Below, one piece after another: positions 1-6,517 of a stretch of 8,341 nucleotides of DNA (position 1 is its first letter; the number at the start of each line of letters is the position of its first letter). The stretch spans positions 1 to 8,341 of the forward strand of contig CACZOH010000141.1 in NCBI GenBank assembly GCA_902782785.1, written 5' to 3'. The position numbers and the translations under genes are program-made. This stretch comes from an uncultured Ruminococcus sp. (GTDB lineage Bacteria; Bacillota; Clostridia; Oscillospirales; CAG-272). Under the pieces are notes generated by a model. That model was not told the DNA's origin and did no database searches. It saw nothing but the letters and a program-made list of their open reading frames with translations.

Positions 1-1481
1 ACAGAGCCGGCGACGGCGTGGTGATAGCGTACGACAGCAGGAACAATTCAAAGCTGTTTGCCGAAACGGCGGCACAGGTGCTTTGCGGCAACGGGATCAA
101 AACGTATCTGTTCGAGGCGCTGCGCCCGACGCCCGTGCTGTCGTTTGCGGTCAGATATCTGAAATGCGCGGCGGGCGTCAACGTGACCGCGTCGCACAAT
201 CCGAAGCAGTATAACGGCTACAAGGCGTACTGGGAGGACGGGGCGCAGCTTTCGCCCGCTCTCGCGGATAAGGTCTCCGCTTATATGAGCAAGGTCGACG
301 TGCTCGACGGTATAAAAAAACTGCCGCTTGAGGAGGCGGAGAATAAAGGAATATTAATATATATAGGAGAAGACGTTGACGAGCCGTATCTGAAGGCGGT
401 GGAGGCCCAGCTGATAGACCGCGAGACCGTGTCTTTTGCATCCGATCTCAGTATAGTCTATTCTCCGCTCAACGGCGCGGGATATAAGATGGTACCGGAA
501 ATACTCAGAAGGATAGGCATCAGAAATCTGCGTATAGTGCCCGAGCAGGCGGAGCCGGACGGAGAATTTCCGACCACCCCGTTCCCGAACCCCGAATTCA
601 AGCAGGTGTTCGAGCCCGGTATCAGGATAGCGGACGAGATAGGCTCCGACCTTATAATCGCCACAGACCCTGACGCGGACAGAATGGGCATCGCCGTAAG
701 ACAGAAGAACGGCGAGTTCGTAACGCTGACGGGAAACCAGCAGGGCGCGCTGCTCGTCGAATATATAATCACGGCGCTCAAGCATACGGGAAAATATCCG
801 AAGCATCCGTATATCATAAAGAGCTTCGTTTCAACGGAGCTTGCGGCAAAGATCGCAAAGGTCAACGGATGTGACTGTTACGACGTTTTCACGGGCTTCA
901 AATATATAGGCGAAAAGGTCAACGAGACCGAAAACGACGAAACGGACACGCATTTCCTGCTCGGCTTCGAGGAGTCGTGCGGATATCTGCGCGGAACGTA
1001 CGCGAGGGACAAGGACGCGGTCGTCGCGTCTATGCTCATCTGCGAGGCGGCGGCGTACTATTCGCAGAAGGGCAAAAACCTCTACGACGCGATGCAGGAT
1101 ATATATGAAAAATACGGCTATTACCGCGAGGCTACCGACAGCGTCGTGATGGAGGGACTTGACGGGCTTGAAAAAATGGCGGCTCTCATGCAGTCGCTCC
1201 GAAACGATCCCCCGCGCGAATTCGAGGGCGTGAAGATAGACAGCTATATCGATTACGCCGTCCCCGCGGAATACGACCTGAAAAAAGGCACGGAAAAGCG
1301 CCTCGCCGGCGACACGACGAATTCTCTGTATTACAAGCTCGGCGACGACGTCGTGGTCATCCGCCCGTCCGGCACGGAGCCGAAAATAAAGTTTTACTAT
1401 ATGGTATCCGAGAAGACCGCGGAAAAAGCGGATAAAAAGCTTGCGAAATTCAGAAGGATACCCAAATCAATAACGGGCTGA
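1..1481 (+). CDS. pgcA: Phosphoglucomutase-type phosphohexomutase, 5' end missing
   Basis: This cytosolic enzyme would interconvert hexose 1- and 6-phosphates through a phosphoserine, feeding UDP-glucose, cell-wall and glycogen synthesis. The reading frame is open to the left edge, so the gene starts outside the window; the GTG at 18 is only the first possible start inside it. About 487 residues are visible, and PGM2-like clostridial or Bacillus PgcA enzymes are about 560-580, so roughly 80 N-terminal residues are missing. Counting from 18, the active-site loop TASHNP is at 57-62 with the phosphoserine at 59. The metal-binding loop DPDADR lies near 216-221, the sugar-specificity loop GFEES near 315-319, and the phosphate-binding RPSGTEPK near 448-455. 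All four family motifs are intact. Family assignment is firm; preference for glucose over mannose phosphates is inferred from closeness to PgcA. A terminator follows. Confidence 0.93.
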   Translation, partial: RAGDGVVIAYDSRNNSKLFAETAAQVLCGNGIKTYLFEALRPTPVLSFAVRYLKCAAGVNVTASHNPKQYNGYKAYWEDGAQLSPALADKVSAYMSKVDVLDGIKKLPLEEAENKGILIYIGEDVDEPYLKAVEAQLIDRETVSFASDLSIVYSPLNGAGYKMVPEILRRIGIRNLRIVPEQAEPDGEFPTTPFPNPEFKQVFEPGIRIADEIGSDLIIATDPDADRMGIAVRQKNGEFVTLTGNQQGALLVEYIITALKHTGKYPKHPYIIKSFVSTELAAKIAKVNGCDCYDVFTGFKYIGEKVNETENDETDTHFLLGFEESCGYLRGTYARDKDAVVASMLICEAAAYYSQKGKNLYDAMQDIYEKYGYYREATDSVVMEGLDGLEKMAALMQSLRNDPPREFEGVKIDSYIDYAVPAEYDLKKGTEKRLAGDTTNSLYYKLGDDVVVIRPSGTEPKIKFYYMVSEKTAEKADKKLAKFRRIPKSITG

Positions 1482-1507
1482 CGTTTTACGGAAATTACGG
1501 CTCATAT

Positions 1508-1540
1508 ACGGTACCGGTCTCACCGGTGCCGTTTTTTATT
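1508..1540 (+). terminator. Intrinsic terminator of the phosphohexomutase gene
   Basis: A 10-bp stem (1508-1517 with 1523-1532, one G-U pair) closes a 5-nt loop TCTCA and runs directly into a T6 tract at 1532-1537. It lies 27 nt after the stop codon and should end the phosphohexomutase transcript, separating it from the mgtE unit. Confidence 0.9.
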
Positions 1541-1700
1541 GTCTCCAACCGCGTTCGCCGCCCCGTCCGGGGCGTTTCCGGAGATAAAGACCCGGGGCTT
1601 CGGGAACGATCATTTGTTTCATTATACTTTGAAAATCAAGCGTTGTAAAACGGATCTGACAAAATAATAACAGCTTCATTTTTTGATTTTATTTATACTC
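1541..1700. other. Gene-free spacer with GC-rich hairpins
   Basis: No ORF with a ribosome-binding site was found here. The left half is GC-rich and can fold: CGCCCC (1559-1564) pairs with GGGGCG (1569-1574) over a GTCC loop, and CGTTTCC (1573-1579) can alternatively pair with GGGAACG (1602-1608). Neither is followed by a real T tract, so they are not good terminators. The right half (1610-1700) is AT-rich and contains the 8-bp inverted repeat AAAATCAA (1632-1639)/TTGATTTT (1683-1690) just upstream of the mgtE promoter, which may be chance in such AT-rich DNA. Confidence 0.4.
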
Positions 1701-1705
1701 AAACC

Positions 1706-1734
1706 TTGACAAACCGGGATTTATGTGCTAAAAT
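1706..1734 (+). promoter_or_regulatory. Sigma-A promoter of the mgtE leader and gene
   Basis: TTGACA (1706-1711), a 17-bp spacer and TAAAAT (1729-1734) match the housekeeping consensus in 11 of 12 positions. Transcription should start near 1741, giving an untranslated leader of about 185 nt before mgtE. Confidence 0.88.
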
Positions 1735-1765
1735 AAGAAAAAAACAAAAAAAGGAAGTGAGAACT

Positions 1766-1852
1766 GTGGACAACTGCGACGGTAAGCCCCGAAGTAGGCT
1801 GATTGGTATAACGGAATACGTCACGCGGCTGTCTGCGGCTCTGCCCTTATAG
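1766..1852 (+). CDS. Putative 28-residue mgtE leader peptide
   Basis: A GTG start at 1766 opens a 28-codon frame ending TAG at 1850-1852, preceded at good distance by AAGGA (1751-1755), which lies about 10 nt into the predicted transcript. An in-frame GTG at 1757 would add three residues but lies too close to that site. The peptide begins MDNCDGKPRSRLIG and ends RLSAALPL; it has no signal peptide or known domain. Its stop codon lies 23 nt before the terminator stem, and its Leu-Pro-Leu codons form the proposed antiterminator arm. Established parallels are the Pro- and acid-containing leader peptides of the Salmonella mgtA (mgtL) and mgtCBR mRNAs, where translation senses Mg2+ or proline. Here the sensor role is inferred. 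The alternative is that the frame is open by chance within a structured RNA. Confidence 0.6.
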   Translation: MDNCDGKPRSRLIGITEYVTRLSAALPL

Positions 1853-1874
1853 CCTTTTGTCCGTTTTCCGTCGT

Positions 1875-1898
1875 ACCGCCAGAGAAAGGGCGGTTTTT
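1875..1898 (+). terminator. Leader terminator ahead of mgtE
   Basis: ACCGCC (1875-1880) pairs with GGCGGT (1889-1894) over an 8-nt loop and is followed by a short T tract (1894-1898) and, after GTA, a second run of six T. It lies inside the transcript, upstream of the mgtE ribosome-binding site, so it can only be a conditional terminator if mgtE is expressed from the promoter at 1706. Confidence 0.78.
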
Positions 1899-1925
1899 GT
1901 ATTTTTTAAAAAACGGAGGTAAAAA

Positions 1926-3425
1926 ATGGACGAGGAAAAGAAGAATAACGAAGAAGAAATAAAGGGACCCGAAGAAAACGCGGAGGAGGTCGACTTCACC
2001 TCCGAGCAGGATTACGTCGGCGAGATCATAGATCTGATACGCTCCGGCGTATCAGACGAAGAGCTGAAGGAACAGCTCGGCAATTACCATGAAAACGACG
2101 TTGCGGGCGCGTTTGAACAGCTGGAGCCGGACGAGCGCAAGCGTTTGTACGAGGTCCTCGGCGCGGAGGCGTTCTCAGAAATATTCGCCTACGTTGAAAA
2201 CGTTGAGCAGTACATTGAGGAAATGGGCGTTTCCACCGCAGCCAAGGTCCTTGAAAACATGGACTCCGACGACGCTATCGACATACTTGACGAGATAGAC
2301 GACGAGACGGAGAAAAAAATAGTAAGTTTGATGGATGAGGAATCAAGCCAGGACATCCAGCTTATCCGTTCATATGACGAGGACGAGATAGGCAGCAAGA
2401 TGACGACGAACTTCATCCTGATCAAAAACGATCTTACCATAAAGCAGGCGATGAGCTCGCTTGTGGAGCAGGCGGGAGAAAACGACAACATCTCGACCAT
2501 ATACGTTGAGGACAAGGACGAGAGATTTTACGGCGCGATAGCGTTGACCGATCTTATCCGGGCGCGCGTTCAGGATCAGCTTGAACCGCTTATAAGTACG
2601 TCGTACCCGTACGTTACGGACCACGAAAAGATCTCGGACTGCTTGGAGCGCATCCGCGAATACACGGAGGATTCGTTCCCGGTGCTTACCGAGGAAGGCA
2701 AGCTCATAGGTATCATAACCGCTCAGGACATAGTCGAAGTCGTTGACGAAGAGTTCAGCGAGGACTACGCAAAGCTGGCAGGTCTTACCGCGGAGGAGGA
2801 TCTGAACGAGCCGATACACGCGAGCATCAAAAAGAGGATACCGTGGCTCATCACGCTTCTCTTCCTCGGACTTATCGTCTCCTCGGCGATAGGCATATTC
2901 GAGCAGAGCGTTCTGATAGTTTTACCGATACTTGCGACGTTCCAGTCGATGGTATTCGATATGGCGGGAAACACGGGCACGCAGTCGCTTGCGGTCACGA
3001 TACGCGTTCTTATGGACGAGGGCATCGGCGCAAAGCAGAAGGCAAAGCTGATATTCAAGGAAGTGCGCGTCGGTATGTGCAACGGCCTGATATTGGGCTC
3101 CGCCGCGTTTGTCGTCGTAGGCGCCTTCATAATGCTTTTCAGACGCAGCTCGGTAACGTATTCAACGTTCCCCGAACTTATGAGATACGCTTTCACGATA
3201 TCCGGCTGCATCGCTTTCGCCCTGTTCGTATCCATGATAATAGCGAGCCTTATAGGCACAACGATACCGATGATACTTCACAAGATAGGCATCGACCCCG
3301 CCGTGGCGTCGGGACCGATGATAACGACGGTGAACGACCTTGTGGCGACGATGGTCTACTACGGACTGTCCCTGCTGTTCCTCGTAAACCTGTTCCATAT
3401 GGGTATTGCCGTTCCTCCGGGCTGA
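1926..3425 (+). CDS. mgtE: Magnesium transporter MgtE
   Basis: MgtE is a homodimeric, Mg2+-gated Mg2+ channel of the plasma membrane. The 499-residue product has the full family layout: an acidic N-terminal tail (1-30), the helical MgtE_N domain (about 30-155), two CBS domains (about 156-215 and 220-280) that bind Mg2+ and close the pore, and five membrane helices between 304 and 495. Diagnostic motifs are MAGNTGTQS (346-354) in helix 2 and DPAVASGP (457-464) followed by TTVND, whose Asp471 corresponds to the pore aspartate of Thermus MgtE. The family is usually about 450 residues, and the extra length is mostly the acidic tail. The ATG at 1926 is supported by GGAGGT six bases before it. The gene is single, with its own promoter and leader upstream and a terminator downstream. 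Regulation is probably through the leader attenuator. Confidence 0.96.
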   Translation: MDEEKKNNEEEIKGPEENAEEVDFTSEQDYVGEIIDLIRSGVSDEELKEQLGNYHENDVAGAFEQLEPDERKRLYEVLGAEAFSEIFAYVENVEQYIEEMGVSTAAKVLENMDSDDAIDILDEIDDETEKKIVSLMDEESSQDIQLIRSYDEDEIGSKMTTNFILIKNDLTIKQAMSSLVEQAGENDNISTIYVEDKDERFYGAIALTDLIRARVQDQLEPLISTSYPYVTDHEKISDCLERIREYTEDSFPVLTEEGKLIGIITAQDIVEVVDEEFSEDYAKLAGLTAEEDLNEPIHASIKKRIPWLITLLFLGLIVSSAIGIFEQSVLIVLPILATFQSMVFDMAGNTGTQSLAVTIRVLMDEGIGAKQKAKLIFKEVRVGMCNGLILGSAAFVVVGAFIMLFRRSSVTYSTFPELMRYAFTISGCIAFALFVSMIIASLIGTTIPMILHKIGIDPAVASGPMITTVNDLVATMVYYGLSLLFLVNLFHMGIAVPPG

Positions 3426-3439
3426 TCAAAAAAACTTTT

Positions 3440-3473
3440 GCCGGGTGCATCAAAAAGCACCCGGCGTTTTTTT
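3440..3473 (+). terminator. Strong intrinsic terminator after mgtE
   Basis: A perfect 9-bp stem GCCGGGTGC/GCACCCGGC (3440-3448 with 3457-3465) with an 8-nt loop is followed by G and T7 (3467-3473). Seven A residues lie upstream (3428-3434), so on the opposite strand the hairpin is also followed by a T run and may stop the convergent lipoprotein transcript, whose stop codon is 20 bp away. Confidence 0.93.
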
Positions 3474-3492
3474 ATTTCCGTTCTGACGTTTT

Positions 3493-5670
3493 TTATTTCA
3501 GCTTAACGGATTTTACGTATATCACGTCACCATCGGCACAGGAGTCAAAATAATCGAATCTTATCCTGTTTATCCTGCCGCGAAAGAAAGACAGCTCTCC
3601 GACGTTGACCTTGAGCGTGTGATACTCTCCGTCCTTTATAAGGCTTTCCCTCGTTCTCTCGGAGCCGTCCGGATTCATCTTATCTCCCGTGCAGAGGAAG
3701 AAATCCGCGACGTATCCGTTGTTTTTGTTTTCGTTAGGTATCATATACTCTATTTCAAGCGTTTTGTAATCCTCTGCCATAAGCGGTACGGAGCTTCCGG
3801 TATAGTCTATCATGACCTGCGGATCGTTCGCGCTCGAAACCTTGAACTGAAGCGCCTTTTCCTTTGAGCTGTACGATATCTCCGTGTTGTAAGGCGTGTT
3901 TATCACCGCTTTGTTCCCCTCGACCGACAGATCTATATTCGTATAATCCGTGTCTATCACTCTCATTGAAACGTAGTTTTTATGAAGCGAGGCGTTATTT
4001 GAAAAATCCTTGTTTTTCATAAACGTCGCTCTTATCTGTTCCACGGTTCCGGTCGTTATGAGATAGCTGTATTCAATGGGATCGAACGAGACGATTTTCA
4101 GCATATTCAGCGGCGCGACGTAGTTCGTGGCTCCGTTATACGGGTCCTTTGAGCCGTTGTAGCTGAATTTGCCCGCGTAAAACTGGTCTACGTTCGGAAC
4201 GTAAAGCCCCACGCCGAAGCCGGACTGTTTTGCCGTCCACGCGCACCACGTCTCAGTGTTCTCCTCTTTTATCGCAAAACGGCAGCTTTCCGCGTATCTC
4301 GCGTCGCCCCAGAACTGCAGATCGTCGCGGTATGACAGCGTGTCGCCCGTCCAGGGTTTGGCGCCGTTGTACCACGTAAATCTGTCAAGATAGCTTACTG
4401 TGTAAAACGCGGGAAGCTCCTGATGCGAATATCCGTGCTGCCAGCCCGAGAAGTCGACGAACCTGTTGTCGACTCTTAACGTATCCGCGCTCAGGGTATA
4501 TTTGTTTTCCATGTAGCTTCTTGAGATCTTGTTGTTGAGCGACCAGTCCTGCGGCTGAGCTTTTATGTAAACGTAATTCTCGCCGACCTCAATATCTATG
4601 AGCCTGCTCGGGTTTCCGTACTGGTCGCCGCCCTGAACGGGATTGTACGACCATCTTGAGCCGTTGTACGTTCCGGGCGTGTACTGGCTGTTGCCCGACG
4701 TGCCGTAATATGACTGCTGCACAAGTCTTCCCGTATCGGCGCGGTTTATAAGATTCGTAAGCCCGTTTATACTGCTCGTCTTATCTTCTATGTAGTTTAT
4801 GCCGCCGCCCCACGAGAGCTGGATGCCGACCTTGAATCTGTCGTTTTCAACGTAATGCGTTTTGCTGTTATATACCTGTATCAGCTCCGTTTTTATCTCG
4901 GAAAGCGAGAAATCCGTTTCTTTACCGTCGCACGTTTTTACCGTTATCTGCCTGATATTCCTTGCTTTCGCGTTGTTCAGATACGCTGATATGAGTCCGT
5001 TGAAACTGACGTTGTTTCCCGCTTCAAGATAGAAATCATCAGTCTTCTCCGCACCGGATACCGTGTATCCGACGGATATCTGCAGGGCTCTGCCCGACGA
5101 GTATTTAAAGCTCATACGGTTGAAATCCTTATTAAACGGATCGTCCTTTATATTCATAACGAAACCGGATTTTACGGTAAACGTCTTTTTGTCCGCTTTA
5201 CTGCTTCCGCTCGCCGTGTATTTTATGCCGTTGTCCGTCGTATAAACGTCCTCCGGCGGGTCGACGGGCTGTTTTTCCGTCGTCGGCTCCGCGGTCGTTT
5301 CCTTTACCGTTTCCGTTTCTTTTTCGGTCTCCTTTGCTGTCGTCTCTTTCTCTGTCTCCGTTTCTTTCGCCGTTGTTTCCGCCGCCGTGGTCTCCGCCGT
5401 GGTTGTCTCCTCCGCGGTCGTCGTCTCCTCTGCGGTGACTTCCTCCGCCGTGGTTTCATTCACAGACGTTTCTTCTGCCGCGGTCTCCTCCGTTGTTGTT
5501 ATTTCCGTTGTTGTTTCCTTTGTTGTATCTTCCGCTTTCGCCGTTGTTTCGGCTTTTGTTCCGGTTTCCGTCGTCACCGCATCGGGTGAGGATACGCACG
5601 CGCTCAGCTGAAACAGCGTAAGCACGGCGATAATGATCGAAAAAATGCGGATTTTTACGGTTTTGCTCAT
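3493..5670 (-). CDS. Surface lipoprotein, Thr/Glu-rich spacer, unassigned beta-rich ectodomain
   Basis: The 725-residue product starts with a lipoprotein signal: KIR, a hydrophobic stretch, then lipobox LSAC with Cys25 as the expected lipidated residue. Residues 33-132 are almost only Thr, Glu, Ala and Lys, a typical flexible, possibly glycosylated wall spacer. Residues about 140-725 are rich in Tyr, Trp, Asn, Gly and alternating hydrophobics, as in secreted beta-sandwich proteins. Landmarks are WGGGINY (287-293), ADTGRLVQQSYYG (311-323), WSYNPVQGG (340-348) and HQELPAF (416-422). The C-terminal part (about 600-725), ending in YVKSVKLK, resembles carbohydrate-binding beta-sandwich modules of gut Clostridia. 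A role in glycan binding or processing on the cell surface is inferred. I cannot name a glycosidase or lyase family or point to catalytic residues. The ATG has GAGAGG eight bases upstream and a consensus promoter. It is a single-gene unit, convergent with mgtE. Confidence 0.85.
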   Translation of the reverse strand: MSKTVKIRIFSIIIAVLTLFQLSACVSSPDAVTTETGTKAETTAKAEDTTKETTTEITTTEETAAEETSVNETTAEEVTAEETTTAEETTTAETTAAETTAKETETEKETTAKETEKETETVKETTAEPTTEKQPVDPPEDVYTTDNGIKYTASGSSKADKKTFTVKSGFVMNIKDDPFNKDFNRMSFKYSSGRALQISVGYTVSGAEKTDDFYLEAGNNVSFNGLISAYLNNAKARNIRQITVKTCDGKETDFSLSEIKTELIQVYNSKTHYVENDRFKVGIQLSWGGGINYIEDKTSSINGLTNLINRADTGRLVQQSYYGTSGNSQYTPGTYNGSRWSYNPVQGGDQYGNPSRLIDIEVGENYVYIKAQPQDWSLNNKISRSYMENKYTLSADTLRVDNRFVDFSGWQHGYSHQELPAFYTVSYLDRFTWYNGAKPWTGDTLSYRDDLQFWGDARYAESCRFAIKEENTETWCAWTAKQSGFGVGLYVPNVDQFYAGKFSYNGSKDPYNGATNYVAPLNMLKIVSFDPIEYSYLITTGTVEQIRATFMKNKDFSNNASLHKNYVSMRVIDTDYTNIDLSVEGNKAVINTPYNTEISYSSKEKALQFKVSSANDPQVMIDYTGSSVPLMAEDYKTLEIEYMIPNENKNNGYVADFFLCTGDKMNPDGSERTRESLIKDGEYHTLKVNVGELSFFRGRINRIRFDYFDSCADGDVIYVKSVKLK
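5275..5574 (-). repeat. Low-complexity Thr/Glu-coding tract
   Basis: About 300 bp encode the spacer of the lipoprotein (residues 33-132) as imperfect repeats of the TTAEET/TAKET type. On the + strand it reads as degenerate runs of TCC, GTC, GCC and GTT triplets. Units vary in length and codons, so this is a degenerate amino-acid repeat, not a perfect DNA tandem repeat, although it could expand or shrink by slippage or recombination. The Val/Ser-rich frame on the + strand is its antisense shadow. Confidence 0.85.
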
Positions 5671-5700
5671 AGATCTGACCTCTCTTTTTATATTGATTTT

Positions 5701-5729
5701 ATTATATCACCGTTTATTTGAGATTTCAA
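5701..5729 (-). promoter_or_regulatory. Sigma-A promoter of the lipoprotein gene
   Basis: Read on the minus strand, TTGAAA (5729-5724), a 17-bp spacer and a perfect TATAAT (5706-5701) place the start near 5694, about 24 nt before the ATG. The short leader leaves no room for a riboswitch. It is back to back with the promoter at 5761. Confidence 0.87.
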
Positions 5730-5760
5730 CGGATAATCCTTTACCAAAATCCGAAAATTC

Positions 5761-5789
5761 TTGACAAAAAAAGAATTGTTTGTTATAAT
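5761..5789 (+). promoter_or_regulatory. Perfect-consensus sigma-A promoter of the AKR-like gene
   Basis: TTGACA (5761-5766), 17 bp, TATAAT (5784-5789): both hexamers and the spacing are exact consensus. Transcription would start near 5796. This fixes the downstream gene start at 5817, because the in-frame ATG at 5718 lies upstream of the promoter and would not be in the mRNA. Confidence 0.92.
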
Positions 5790-5816
5790 ATAAAAAAAGC
5801 GGTCGGGGGTATTTGT

Positions 5817-6503
5817 ATGATATACAATGAGTATAAAAGAGAGAAGCTGTCCGCGCTGGGTTTACGCATAACGGACGGCGCGGGGACGGCGGCCGGGCTT
5901 CCGGAAATCGCCGTATCTGCCGGAGTAAACTATTACGAAAGCGGCTGCGGCAGCTCCGGTTCGGATTTCAAGGCGGTCTGCGGCGCACTTTCGCGTCACC
6001 CGCGCGAAGGCTTTCTTCTCGCCGCGGGCTTTCCCGGTCACGACCCCTTGAACACGGAAAAAGCCGACGCGGTGTTTGAGACGCAGCTGAAGGAATGCGG
6101 CGTTTCTTATTTTGATTTTTACGCGTTTGAGGACGTCTCGGAGGCGACCGTAAACGGTTATCTCAATTTTGAATACGGCGTTTTCGACCATCTTATGAAA
6201 CAGCGCGTGGATAAAAGGATCAGGCACCTCGGTCTTTCGACAAACGGCGCCGCCGCCCCGCTCAAGCGGTTTCTTGACAGCTACGGGCAGTTTATGGAAT
6301 TCTGCCGCGTGAAATTCGACGGACGTGACAACAAAGACACGTCAGAGCTTCTGAAGCGCTTTATGATACCCGTGTTTGCGGAGATCCCGGAGTTTGACGA
6401 AAGCCTTGTCAAAAGCCTCAAAGAAAATCCCGGTATCAGCCTGATAATCGCAAACGTCAAAGACGCGGAGCAGTTGAACAAATACGTTGAAATATTCAAA
6501 TAA
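5817..6503 (+). CDS. Aldo/keto-reductase-like protein, probably non-catalytic
   Basis: This is a 228-residue protein with the outline of an aldo/keto reductase TIM barrel. AGVNYYESG (35-43) sits where family members have GVNYFDTA, followed by the strand LLAAGFP (67-73), QLKECGVSYFDFYAF (90-104), IRHLGLSTNG (135-144), VFAEIPEF (186-193) and the cofactor-end pattern of IIANVKDAEQL (210-220). In active enzymes these segments carry Asp, Tyr, Lys and His. Here Asp is Glu41, the Tyr position is Ser46, the strand with Lys reads AAGFP, and the His site reads FED (104-106). The glycine-rich GFGTMR-type start and any C-terminal ferredoxin-like domain are also absent. A sensory, binding or structural role is possible, but no function can be named. 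ATG 5817 has GGGGG seven bases before it. No clear terminator follows; the next gene converges 14 bp away. Confidence 0.72.
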   Translation: MIYNEYKREKLSALGLRITDGAGTAAGLPEIAVSAGVNYYESGCGSSGSDFKAVCGALSRHPREGFLLAAGFPGHDPLNTEKADAVFETQLKECGVSYFDFYAFEDVSEATVNGYLNFEYGVFDHLMKQRVDKRIRHLGLSTNGAAAPLKRFLDSYGQFMEFCRVKFDGRDNKDTSELLKRFMIPVFAEIPEFDESLVKSLKENPGISLIIANVKDAEQLNKYVEIFK

Positions 6504-6517
6504 AAACTGACCGTATT

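Larger units (their letters stand above)
1741..1925 (+). promoter_or_regulatory. Structured mgtE leader, candidate attenuator
   Basis: The leader carries a small ORF (1766-1852), then an intrinsic terminator (1875-1898), then the mgtE Shine-Dalgarno GGAGGT (1915-1920). CTGCCCTT (1841-1848), which contains the last sense codons of the ORF, can pair with AAGGGCGG (1886-1893; 8 bp, one G-U). That pairing removes the 3' arm of the terminator and so is an antiterminator. Other complementary segments are GGACAA (1768-1773)/TTGTCC (1857-1862) and CGACGG (1777-1782)/CCGTCG (1868-1873); these cross each other, so they are either a pseudoknot or alternatives. Small hairpins AGCC/GGCT (1785-1800) and GTAT/ATAC (1806-1819) also fit. 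I see none of the conserved M-box elements. The attenuation role is inferred from the layout; pairings and positions are read directly. Confidence 0.7.

Noticed and set aside
1741..1925. M-box or yybP-ykoY riboswitch upstream of mgtE
   Set aside because: The conserved M-box segment around TAGGTGAGGCTCCT and the GGGGAGTAG signature of yybP-ykoY are both absent; the leader ORF explains the region better.
2843..3553. 236-codon Arg/His-rich ORF overlapping mgtE
   Set aside because: It is an out-of-frame shadow of the mgtE membrane domain, with composition typical of a non-coding frame, and it reads through the mgtE terminator.
5387..5611. Val/Ser-rich ORF on the + strand
   Set aside because: It is the antisense reading of the Thr/Glu repeat in the lipoprotein gene, with no ribosome-binding site or promoter.
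5718..5816. Longer N-terminus of the AKR-like gene from an in-frame ATG at 5718
   Set aside because: This stretch contains the perfect promoter at 5761-5789, so it would not be in the mRNA; the ATG at 5817 follows a G-rich ribosome-binding site.
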